DNA from: CAZNGF01 sp964572855
GTDB taxonomy: Bacteria > Bipolaricaulota > Bipolaricaulia > RBG-16-55-9 > JAJCYT01
Assembly: GCA_964572855.1 (NCBI GenBank)
Contig: CAZNGF010000058.1
Coordinates: forward strand, 1-18,656
Reading direction: 5' to 3'
DNA length: 18,656 bases
The notes under the pieces are model-generated. The model was not told the origin of the DNA and did no database searches. It saw nothing but the letters and a program-made list of their open reading frames with translations. The translations under genes and the position numbers were made by a program. Positions 1 through 6,408 of this stretch are shown piece after piece; position 1 is the first letter of the stretch, and every line of letters begins with the position of its first letter.

Positions 1-9
1 TCCCCACGG

Positions 10-60
10 CTGCGGGAGATCCTTCGGTCGCCTTGCTCCCTCAGGATGACGGCTTGCTGG
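10..60. repeat. Probable fragment of a dispersed intergenic repeat
   Basis: The stretch contains ATCCT (19-23) facing AGGAT (43-47), and GGGAG (14-18) facing CTCCC (36-40), so it can fold into overlapping imperfect hairpins. Sequences of the form AGATCCTTCG...TCAGGATGAC are, from memory, very common intergenic repeats in many bacterial genomes. The copy cannot be delimited because it lies at the window edge. No gene is visible in 1-103. Confidence 0.4.
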
Positions 61-103
61 TTTAGGATGAGCTCTGCGCCAAGTTTTCCCCGCGGTGCCT
101 CGC

Positions 104-454
104 TCAAACGTACGCAATGCAGTCCGACGGATTCGGATCCCCCGAGCGATCGTTGAGGTAACGCTCCAGGGAACGAATTTGCGCGCCGATGTCCGCCCGG
201 GAGGCGCGGGTCTCGGTCAACAACAGGATCTTGGGGAAATGCTTTCCTTGCCGGAACCAATGATCCGCCAGCGCCAAATAGTCCCGTCGATTGTAGCTAA
301 CCACATGGCGGTCCTGCACCGTGGCGTATTGCAACTGCTCCTCGTCCGACAGCCCGTCGTTGCCCACCTCGTGGGAGGAGAGTACGTCTAGGCCCCGTGC
401 CCTCAACCCCTCGGCCACCCTTTGGCTCAGATCCTCGTCGAGGTAGAGTTTCAC
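104..454 (-). CDS. DUF5615 family PIN-like toxin
   Basis: A 116-residue protein of the DUF5615 (PIN-like, Mut7-C related) family. These are predicted metal-dependent RNases acting as toxins of type II toxin-antitoxin pairs. The N-terminus MKLYLDEDLS carries the acidic LDED motif expected at the first active-site position. The middle has the typical L-x-A-x-G-x-D-V element (LRARGLDVLS), followed by GLSDEEQLQYA and a VVSYNRRDYLAL segment, which is the usual layout from strand to acidic residue to D-F/Y-L. The length is normal for the family. The start ATG overlaps the stop of the upstream antitoxin gene by 4 bases, so the two are translationally coupled and share the promoter at 937-965. Family assignment is by motif recognition; RNase activity is inferred from the family. 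Confidence 0.85.
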   Translation of the reverse strand: MKLYLDEDLSQRVAEGLRARGLDVLSSHEVGNDGLSDEEQLQYATVQDRHVVSYNRRDYLALADHWFRQGKHFPKILLLTETRASRADIGAQIRSLERYLNDRSGDPNPSDCIAYV

Positions 455-897
455 GCGTCTTGCGATTCCTGCTGTCGGGAGGCGGGGTGAAACAGGTGTG
501 GATAGCGCGTTTTGGCTTCCGCCGCGGTGAGATCTTCTTGGCGCTGGATCTCCCGGTCGATCGCTTCCGGGTAGCGCTGATAGTAAGCCAAAGCGCTACG
601 CAACTGGACAGGGGTGCAGTGATCGTAGATCGACGCCAGACACTCGAAATCCTGGCCGCACGCGTGGTAGGTGGCCACCACCTCCCATACCTCCAGCCCC
701 GTACCGGCCACCACTGTCCGTCGCCCCGTAGGTCCCTCTAAAAAGGCGATTCCCGGACAACGACGCATGCGAATGGCTTCCTCCAGAAGCTCGCGCAACA
801 CCGTGCTCTTGGAACGACGCTCTTCGCGAGCGAAGGCGTCCACTGCTGCGCGCGCCTCCTCTTCCAGCCGCACGCTCAGGCGGGCGTTCTTGCCCAT
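451..897 (-). CDS. RHH-DUF433 type antitoxin
   Basis: A 148-residue cognate antitoxin for the DUF5615 toxin that follows it with a 4-base overlap. Residues 5-45 look like a ribbon-helix-helix DNA-binding domain: a short basic strand (NARLSVRLEEEA) and then two helices with the S-K-S-T-V-L-R-E-L-L-E-E-A turn. Residues about 55-115 carry a DUF433-like winged-helix segment (VVAGTGLEVWEVVATYHACG...LASIYDHCTPVQLRSALAYYQRYPEAID). The C-terminal tail is polar and probably contacts the toxin. The ATG at 897 is preceded by an AAAGGGGG Shine-Dalgarno about five bases upstream, which supports this start. RHH antitoxins normally repress their own promoter, and there is a candidate operator (935-971) over the promoter. 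Confidence 0.85.
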   Translation of the reverse strand: MGKNARLSVRLEEEARAAVDAFAREERRSKSTVLRELLEEAIRMRRCPGIAFLEGPTGRRTVVAGTGLEVWEVVATYHACGQDFECLASIYDHCTPVQLRSALAYYQRYPEAIDREIQRQEDLTAAEAKTRYPHLFHPASRQQESQDA

Positions 898-934
898 GAA
901 GGCCCCCTTTCACAGGGATTGTCAGACAACAGGG

Positions 935-971
935 ACATTGTATGCTACATTGGCCACAAGGTCAATGTAGC
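935..971. promoter_or_regulatory. Candidate operator for antitoxin autoregulation
   Basis: A perfect 9-bp inverted repeat, GCTACATTG (944-952) and CAATGTAGC (963-971), overlaps the -35 element. A third half-site, ACATTG (935-940), overlaps the -10 in the same orientation as the one at 947-952, 12 bases away. Arrays of short half-sites over the promoter are what RHH antitoxins usually bind. The function is inferred. Confidence 0.6.
937..965 (-). promoter_or_regulatory. Sigma70-type promoter of the RHH/DUF5615 pair
   Basis: Read on the minus strand there is TTGACC (960-965), a 17-base spacer and TACAAT (937-942). The expected transcription start lies about 30 bases before the antitoxin ATG at 897. 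Confidence 0.75.
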
Positions 972-1092
972 CCGCCTAGCGGGCCTGGCCCCTACGGGTC
1001 ATGGTGGTGGAACGCGTTCTCAGCCGCCTTGGCAAGCGGCGGTGGACTCTGGTAGAACGGCGGTATCTTCGAACCTCGCGGTGATTGAGTTC

Positions 1093-1587
1093 ATGAAGTG
1101 GAAAACCACGTTGGGCCTGTTGATCGCGTTGGCTGCTTGCGGTGTAGGAACCTTTGGGCAAGACGCCGCATATGAATTCTCGGGCGGATTAGACGCCTGG
1201 GGGCTCGTCAGTGGGATGGGGCTGGTGGGCGTCTCGGCCGAGGTGGAGCAGGACGGGCTCGGGCTCGGTGCGCTGTTCGGGATCGGGACCAACCGGGTGC
1301 AGGGCTGGGGCTTGTGGCCGCGCGCCTACCTGGGCGGCGAAGCCTGGCGCCCGTTTGGCGAGCTGGCGCTCGTTCAACTGAGCGAAACCGAGATCCAGGT
1401 CGATCCCGAGCGCGGCCTGATCGCCAACACCTACACCTGGCAGTTCATGGGCGTCGGGCTCGGGGCGGTCTATCGGCAGGACGATCGACACTTGCGCGCC
1501 TCGCTCGGGATGGGCGTCACCGGCGGCCAGTGCGCGGTCTGCGGCCTGCTGGCGTACGCGACCGTGCAGATTGGGTTTTCGTTTTAA
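1093..1587 (+). CDS. Exported small protein, possible outer-membrane beta-barrel
   Basis: A 164-residue protein with no family I recognise. The N-terminus (MKWKTTLGLLIALAACGVGTFGQ) is a signal peptide. LAAC at residues 13-16 could be a lipobox, or cleavage could occur near TFG-Q. The mature part alternates small and hydrophobic residues in short stretches (GLGLGALFGIG, GVGLGAVY, ASLGMGVTGG) and ends in VQIGFSF. A C-terminal aromatic residue after alternating hydrophobics is typical of outer-membrane beta-strands. Two cysteines (CAVC) lie near the end. I chose ATG 1093 because the signal peptide begins there; an in-frame GTG at 1081 is an alternative. The gene stands alone, and no convincing promoter was seen. 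Confidence 0.65.
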   Translation: MKWKTTLGLLIALAACGVGTFGQDAAYEFSGGLDAWGLVSGMGLVGVSAEVEQDGLGLGALFGIGTNRVQGWGLWPRAYLGGEAWRPFGELALVQLSETEIQVDPERGLIANTYTWQFMGVGLGAVYRQDDRHLRASLGMGVTGGQCAVCGLLAYATVQIGFSF

Positions 1588-1623
1588 CTACAGGGGCATG
1601 AGGTTCGTACTGGACGCAACCCA

Positions 1624-1700
1624 GGGTCCAATGAATTGGACCCCTACGGATCGGGAAGGACGCAGGCTGATCTCGTAGGGACGCGATTCATCGCGCCCGC
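1624..1700. repeat. REP-like doublet A (X palindrome, then Y, GTAG ends inside)
   Basis: X (1624-1647) is GGTCCAAT-GA-ATTGGACC followed by CCTAC. Y (1675-1698) is GTAGGG followed by the palindrome with centre GCGATTCATCGC, with one mismatch in the left arm. The two GTAG/CTAC feet face each other across a 27-base spacer. The doublet lies between the exported protein gene and the mazF remnant. Confidence 0.85.
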
Positions 1701-1703
1701 CAC

Positions 1704-1841
1704 TCAACGCAGGTCCAGCGCGAACTTGAGCGCGGCCTCCACCGCCCGCAGCTTGGCCGGGCTCAAGCTGCAAACGTGGGATTTGAGCAGTGACAGCGGG
1801 ACGGTCGTGAGCGCGTCGAGGTTGGCCACGCAGTCCTGCAC
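1704..1841 (-). pseudogene. C-terminal remnant of a MazF/PemK-family toxin gene
   Basis: Read on the minus strand, this 46-codon stretch encodes a peptide containing DCVANLDALTTVPLSLLKSH, then SLSPAKLRAVEAALKFALDL, and stops. That matches my knowledge of the MazF/PemK C-terminus, where a V-x-N-L-D-x-L-x-T-V strand is followed by the last helix ending in EALRFALxL. MazF proteins are about 110 residues, so the N-terminal half with the RNA-binding loop and catalytic residues is missing. The frame runs out of phase into the 3' end of mutS2, and no mazE-like partner is present. A GTAG-headed hairpin (1835-1853) sits at the break point and doublet A begins a few bases after the stop. An expressed peptide from GTG 1841 is possible but unlikely to be a functional toxin. 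Confidence 0.65.
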
Positions 1842-1853
1842 AGCAGGCCCTAC
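1835..1853 (-). repeat. Single REP-like hairpin at the mazF break point
   Basis: On the minus strand, GTAGGG is followed by CCTGC-TGT-GCAGG, a 5-bp stem with a three-base loop. It resembles the arms of the doublet at 11185-11244 (GTAGGG then CAGGC-TGC-GCCTG), with stem bases exchanged on both sides. Confidence 0.45.
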
Positions 1854-1867
1854 AACTGCGTCGAATG

Positions 1868-4243
1868 TCAAAGCTCGACCACGGTCACGCCGTCGCCGCC
1901 CTGGGACGGGGGCGCGGCGTAGGCATCCTTGATCCAGTCCAAGGTCTTGAGGTGGTCGCGCACGGCGCGGCGCAGGGCGCCGGTGCCCTTGCCGTGCAGG
2001 ATCGCGCCCTCGCTGCGGTCGGCCAGCAGGAGCTGGTTCATGTAGTGGTCCACCGCGCGCACGGCCTCGGCGGCCGTCTGGCCGCGCACGTCGAGCTCGA
2101 GCGGCGGGGCGGCCTCGCCCCGCTCGGTCCGGGCCTTGAGCTTGACCGTGGCTGGCTCGCTTGCCTCTTGCGTCCCCTCGGCCGCGCTCAGATCCTTGAA
2201 CTTGGCCCAGACGCGCACGCCGTCGATCTCAACCTGGATGCGCCCTTCATCCTCGACGCGCAACACGCGGCCCGGCTTGCGAAAGCCTCTCACTTGGACG
2301 CGCTGGCCCGTGGCAAGCGCCTCCAGCGACTCCAGCGGCCGCGGCCCCGTGCGCTGCTCCAGCACGCCGCGCGCTTTTTCGAGCTCGGCGCCGGCGGCCA
2401 GCACGTCACGGAGCTCGGCGCGCAGGGTCTCCTCGCTGCGGCGCTCGCGGGTGGCGTGCAGAGCATGCTCCAGCGTCTGGCGCACGTTGGCCAATTCGTC
2501 CTCGAGCACGTGGATCTCCTCGCCCAGCTCGCGCTCGCGCTCGTCCTCCAGCTGTTCGTACTTGCGCTGGTAGCGCCGAACCTTGTCCTCCAGGCCGCGC
2601 TTGGCCTCCTGGAAGCCGCTGCGCTCGCGCTCCAGCTCGGCGCGCTCGGCCTGGAGCTGGCGGATGACGTCCTCGGCGCGCACCTCGCCCTCGTCCAGCG
2701 TGCCCTTGGCGGCTTGAATCAGATCGTGGCCCAAGCCGAGCCGTTCGGCGATCTGGAACGCGTTGCTCGAACCCGGCACGCCCTCCAGCAGGCGGTAGGT
2801 GGGCGAGAGCGTCTCCAGGTCGAACTCGACGGACGCGTTCTTGAGGCGCGCGTCGTTGTAGGCGAAGCGTTTGAGCGCGCCGTAGTGCGTCGTGACCAGT
2901 AGCCGGACCTTCCCCTCCAGCAAGCGGCGCAGCAGGGCGACCGCCAGCGCCGTGCCCTCCTGCGGGTCCGTGCCGGCGCCGATCTCGTCCAGAATGACCA
3001 GGGAGAGGCCCTCGTCGTCCTGACACGTCTCGAGGTCGGCCAGGATCCCCGCGATGTTGCGCAGGTGCGAGGAGAAGGTGGACAGGTTCTGCTCGATGGA
3101 CTGCTCGTCGCCGATGTCGCTGCGCACGAGGCGGAAGGTCGAGACCGCGCTGCCCTCGGCCGCGGGGATCGGGATGGCCGACTGGGCCATGAGCGTCATG
3201 AGCCCGACGGTCTTGAGCGCCACGGTCTTGCCGCCCGTGTTGGGGCCCGTGACGATCACGCCGCGGTGTCGCTCGCCCAGCGACAGGTCGATGGGCACGA
3301 CCGCCTCGGCGTCCAGCAGCGGGTGGCGCGCTTTTTTGAGGCGCAGGTAACCGTCGTCGTTGAGCTCGGGCAGGTGGGCCGGTGCGTCGAGCGCGTAGCG
3401 GGCGCGGGCGCACACCGAGTCGATCCGCGCGTAGGCGTCCAGCGCCTTGCGGACCGCCGGCGACTCCTGGCGCAGCTTCTCGGTCAGGGCCTGCAGGATG
3501 CGCAGCTTCTCGTCGCGGATCTCGCCGTCCAGCTCGCGCACCCGGTTGTTGTCCTCGACCACCGAGGCCGGCTCCAAATAGAGCGTCTGGCCGCTGCCCG
3601 AGCTGTCCTGCACGATGCCCGACATCTGGTGGCGCAGGTGGGCCTTGACCGGGATGACCAGCCGGCCCGAGCGCTGCGTGATGACGGATTCCTGGATCAC
3701 GCCGCTGTGGCTGGCGGAATTCAGGATGCCCTCCAGCTTCTTGCGCGCCCGGCTCTCCGAGGTGGCGCGCTTGCGGGTGAGCTCGCGCAGCGCCGGCGAG
3801 GCGTCGTCGCGGATCTGGCCGTTTTCGTCCACGCTGCGGCGGATGAACCCCTCCAGCTCGGGGAAGCTCTCCAGTTCGCCCCCGAGCGCGCGCAGCGCGT
3901 CCAGCTCCTTGAAGGCGCTCAACGTCCCCTGGAGCCGGCGCACGGCCTCGAGCCCCTCGAGCACGGGCAGGAATTCCTCGGGCGCGACCGTGGTGGCCTC
4001 GCCGGCCCGCGTCAGCGTCGGGCGCAGGTCCTCGACGCGCGGGACGACGAAGCGGTGCTCCTTGACCGCCTCAATGCAGTCGCGCACGCGGGCGACCTCG
4101 GCCTCGGCGCCCGCGCGGTTGGGGTAGGGCCGCAGCCGGTCCACGGCTTCCTGGCCCAGCGGCGAGGCCGCCCCGCGCCGGACGCGGGTCAGCACCTTGT
4201 CAAACTCCAGGTCGCGCCGCGTGCGCTCGTTGATGACGTCCAT
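1868..4243 (-). CDS. mutS2: Endonuclease MutS2
   Basis: A 791-residue MutS2 homologue: an ATP-dependent MutS-fold dimer with a C-terminal Smr nuclease domain. In other bacteria the family suppresses recombination or rescues collided ribosomes. The core/lever region covers roughly residues 1-310, with MutS2-typical motifs (SGRLVIPVKAHLRHQMSGIV, SGSGQTLYLEPASVVEDNN). Walker A is GPNTGGKT at 333-340 and Walker B is LVILDEIGAGTD around 415-425, followed by TTHYGALK. A long charged coiled coil spans about 510-620. The Smr domain (about 715-791) contains LDVRG and HGKGTGALR, so both nuclease motifs are intact. I chose ATG 4243 because MDVINERTRRDLEFDKVL is the normal MutS2 N-terminus. No Shine-Dalgarno precedes it. 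REP doublets A and B lie beyond its two ends. Confidence 0.97.
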   Translation of the reverse strand: MDVINERTRRDLEFDKVLTRVRRGAASPLGQEAVDRLRPYPNRAGAEAEVARVRDCIEAVKEHRFVVPRVEDLRPTLTRAGEATTVAPEEFLPVLEGLEAVRRLQGTLSAFKELDALRALGGELESFPELEGFIRRSVDENGQIRDDASPALRELTRKRATSESRARKKLEGILNSASHSGVIQESVITQRSGRLVIPVKAHLRHQMSGIVQDSSGSGQTLYLEPASVVEDNNRVRELDGEIRDEKLRILQALTEKLRQESPAVRKALDAYARIDSVCARARYALDAPAHLPELNDDGYLRLKKARHPLLDAEAVVPIDLSLGERHRGVIVTGPNTGGKTVALKTVGLMTLMAQSAIPIPAAEGSAVSTFRLVRSDIGDEQSIEQNLSTFSSHLRNIAGILADLETCQDDEGLSLVILDEIGAGTDPQEGTALAVALLRRLLEGKVRLLVTTHYGALKRFAYNDARLKNASVEFDLETLSPTYRLLEGVPGSSNAFQIAERLGLGHDLIQAAKGTLDEGEVRAEDVIRQLQAERAELERERSGFQEAKRGLEDKVRRYQRKYEQLEDERERELGEEIHVLEDELANVRQTLEHALHATRERRSEETLRAELRDVLAAGAELEKARGVLEQRTGPRPLESLEALATGQRVQVRGFRKPGRVLRVEDEGRIQVEIDGVRVWAKFKDLSAAEGTQEASEPATVKLKARTERGEAAPPLELDVRGQTAAEAVRAVDHYMNQLLLADRSEGAILHGKGTGALRRAVRDHLKTLDWIKDAYAAPPSQGGDGVTVVEL

Positions 4244-4305
4244 GGTCGCCACAAAGGTACTCCACGGCGCACGCGACCACAATGCGCGCCGGGGGGCGTG
4301 CGTCC

Positions 4306-4370
4306 GGGTCCGATGAATCGGACCCCTACAGATTGATGGGACCTGTAGGGGCGCGATTCATCGCGCCCGC
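4306..4370. repeat. REP-like doublet B (X, then Y, GTAG ends inside)
   Basis: X (4306-4329) is GGTCCGAT-GA-ATCGGACC followed by CCTAC. Y (4345-4368) is GTAG followed by the perfect palindrome GGGCGCGATTCATCGCGCCC sharing its first G run. The spacer is 15 bases. It lies in the 284-base divergent gap between mutS2 and the first subtilase gene. The orientation is the same as doublet A. Confidence 0.9.
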
Positions 4371-4527
4371 GGGTCATGCGCCGCCCCGCGCCCGCGCCGC
4401 GACAAGCGTGGCTCAGGACACAGACGGCCGTGCGCCGTGCGCCTATCGTTTGTCCTGTGGGGAGGGGACGGGTGTCCCTCAAAACGAGGCGACGCCCGCG
4501 GCCCAAAACGTCAAGGGGGTTTGTGCT

Positions 4528-6027
4528 ATGACGCGACGTGGCTTGTGGGGGCTGTTTGCGCTTGCCTTGCTCGTGTTTCTCGTCCCGTCGCAGCACGCGA
4601 CGGCCGAGCCGTTCCAGCTTCCGCTCGTGCCGGTGCGCCCGCAACTGGCCCAAAGCGTCCCGCTCATCGGGGCGGACGCGGCCCACGCGCTCGGGATCAC
4701 GGGCGCGGGGGTGGGCGTGGCCGTGGTCGACATCTTCGAGCCCAACCCGGCCGACCCCTGCCGCTCGGCGCACGGCGCCTGGGTGGCGGGCATCGTGCGC
4801 GGGGTGGCGCCCGACGCCGAGGTATTCCGCTACCACGTGGGCACCCGATCCCGCGGCGGGGACGGCTGCTTCGTGATGGACAACGACGACATCAACCGCG
4901 CGCTGGAGGAGATTCTGGCGCGGCACGAGGCGCTGGGGATTCGCGTCGTGAACCTGAGCTGGGGCGGCGGGGCGTTCGATCGGCCCTGTCACCTGGCCCG
5001 CAACCGCACCGAGGCGCTCATCCGGCAGCTGAGCGAGGCCGGCGTGGTCGTGGTGGCCGCCGCCGGCAACGAGGGGCTCACCGATGAACTCATCTGGCCC
5101 GCCTGCCTGTCCGAGGTCGTCTCGGTGGGCGCGGTCTACGATTACGACGGGACGCAGCCCGAGTTCACGCCCGTGTGCGCTCAAGTGGCCGCGCTGGACC
5201 GCGTGGCCTGCTACAGCAACGCCGCCCCGTTCCTCGACCTGCTCGCCCCCGGCAGCGTCATCGACGTGCCGGGGGTGATGCGCGGCTTGGGAACCTCGGC
5301 CGCGGCGCCGCACGCCGCCGGGACCTTCGCGTTGCTGTTCCAGGCCGCGCCGGAGCTGAGCGCGCAAGGCGCGCGCGAGCGGCTGGGCCGCACGGGGGCA
5401 TCCGTACGCGACCCGCGCACGGGGCTGCGCTTCCCGCGCGTGGACGCGTTAGCCGCGGTCCGCTCCGCCCTGGGGGACGCGGCCAGCCCGGCCGAGCCGC
5501 CCAATCCCCCCGACGAGCCCGCGTTGCAGCGGGGCGACGTCAACGGGGACGGGGACGTGGACACGGACGACGTCCTGCTGTTGTTGACCGCGCTGGGCGG
5601 CGTGCGCGAGCTGAGCGAGGCGCAGAACCGGGCGGCCGACGTGGCCGAGCCCTGCGGCGCAGCGCCCACGCTGGCCGACCTCGACCTGCTCAAGCGCGTG
5701 ACGTTGGGGCGGGGCGAAATCCAGTGCGGGGAGGACGCCGCGAACCCGCAAGCGTTCAAGCCGCTGACCGCCCGCGTCGAGCGCACGGCGGACGCGATCC
5801 GCTTCGCGCTCTCCGCGCCCGTCGAGGCGGCCCGCGTCCGGGTGTTCGACCTGGCGGGCCGGGCGCTGTTCGACAGCGGGATGGGCGCGCCGGGAGCGCT
5901 GCGCTGGGACCTGACCGACGCCCGGGGCGCGCGCGTGCCCAACGGGGTCTACCTCTACGTCGTGCGCGTCCGCGACGGCGCGGATACGCGTTCGCTGGGT
6001 GTGAACAAGCTCGTCGTGCTGCGTTAG
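4528..6027 (+). CDS. Secreted subtilisin-like serine protease (S8) with dockerin and FlgD-like tail
   Basis: A 499-residue exported protease. Residues 1-26 are a signal peptide ending ATA. The S8 catalytic residues are visible: Asp68 (VAVVDIF), His82 (AHGAWVAGI), oxyanion Asn181 (AAAGNEG) and Ser257 (GTSAAAPHAAG). There is no obvious propeptide of normal length, since the catalytic Asp is only about 40 residues after the signal. A proline-rich linker (320-333) leads to a type I dockerin-like module (336-395) with the calcium loop GDVNGDGDVDTDD. Residues about 415-499 form a FlgD/T9SS-like Ig tail (VRVFDLAGRALF...WDLTDARGARVPNGVYLYVV) of the kind that ends many secreted proteins. Paired cysteines suggest disulfides. 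ATG 4528 has AAGGGGG eight bases upstream; the reading frame is open further upstream but that part covers a repeat. A paralogue lies at 9747. Confidence 0.9.
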   Translation: MTRRGLWGLFALALLVFLVPSQHATAEPFQLPLVPVRPQLAQSVPLIGADAAHALGITGAGVGVAVVDIFEPNPADPCRSAHGAWVAGIVRGVAPDAEVFRYHVGTRSRGGDGCFVMDNDDINRALEEILARHEALGIRVVNLSWGGGAFDRPCHLARNRTEALIRQLSEAGVVVVAAAGNEGLTDELIWPACLSEVVSVGAVYDYDGTQPEFTPVCAQVAALDRVACYSNAAPFLDLLAPGSVIDVPGVMRGLGTSAAAPHAAGTFALLFQAAPELSAQGARERLGRTGASVRDPRTGLRFPRVDALAAVRSALGDAASPAEPPNPPDEPALQRGDVNGDGDVDTDDVLLLLTALGGVRELSEAQNRAADVAEPCGAAPTLADLDLLKRVTLGRGEIQCGEDAANPQAFKPLTARVERTADAIRFALSAPVEAARVRVFDLAGRALFDSGMGAPGALRWDLTDARGARVPNGVYLYVVRVRDGADTRSLGVNKLVVLR

Positions 6028-6051
6028 CGCGCGGCCACGATGTTGCTTTGC

Positions 6052-6160
6052 TGTAGGGGTCCCATTCATGGGACCCGGGGTACACGCCTGGTTCTTCGTC
6101 AGGGGGCCTTGTGGGCGCTCCGCGCGCATGACGGCGGGCGCGATGAATCGCGCCCCTACA
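6052..6160. repeat. REP-like doublet C (GTAG ends outside)
   Basis: X (6053-6076) is GTAGGGG running into GGTCCCAT-TC-ATGGGACC. Y (6136-6159) is the reverse complement of the standard Y palindrome, ending CCCCTAC. The outer ends TGTAGGGG and CCCCTACA form an 8-bp terminal inverted repeat. The spacer is 59 bases. The rest of the 381-base gap 6028-6408 holds only a candidate promoter and a leader. Confidence 0.9.
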
Positions 6161-6243
6161 CCCGAGAACCACTGTGGTTGAGTACACGCAGATTGTGCCT
6201 GCCATACGTGCTGCGCCGACCTGGGGATAATCATCTCACGCAG

Positions 6244-6273
6244 TTGAAATCAGCCCGAATCAACGGTAATAAT
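6244..6273 (+). promoter_or_regulatory. Candidate promoter of the DUF11 surface-protein gene
   Basis: TTGAAA (6244-6249), an 18-base spacer and AATAAT (6268-6273) lie in a locally AT-rich patch. They would give a leader of roughly 130 bases before ATG 6409. The match is moderate. Confidence 0.45.
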
Positions 6274-6408
6274 GACCCGGTGGACTCGGAGCATTCGACA
6301 CGCGTCCGCCTCGCTGGCGAGCGCGGAGCACAAGGGCGGCGCCGGACTCAGGCCGGCATCCAAATGTCTTTAACATACCAAACCTTCGGAGGGTCAAGAG
6401 AGGGGACC

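Noticed and set aside
967..995. GTAG...CTAC segment with GCCCGC-CTA-GCGGGC hairpin, possibly another REP
   Set aside because: The outer ends match the GTAG pattern, but there is one short stem only and it overlaps the TA operator; too weak to call alone.
3065..4336. Long plus-strand open frames opposite mutS2 (also 1865-2902)
   Set aside because: mutS2 is unmistakable on the minus strand with intact motifs; the plus-strand products have no family features and are composition shadows.
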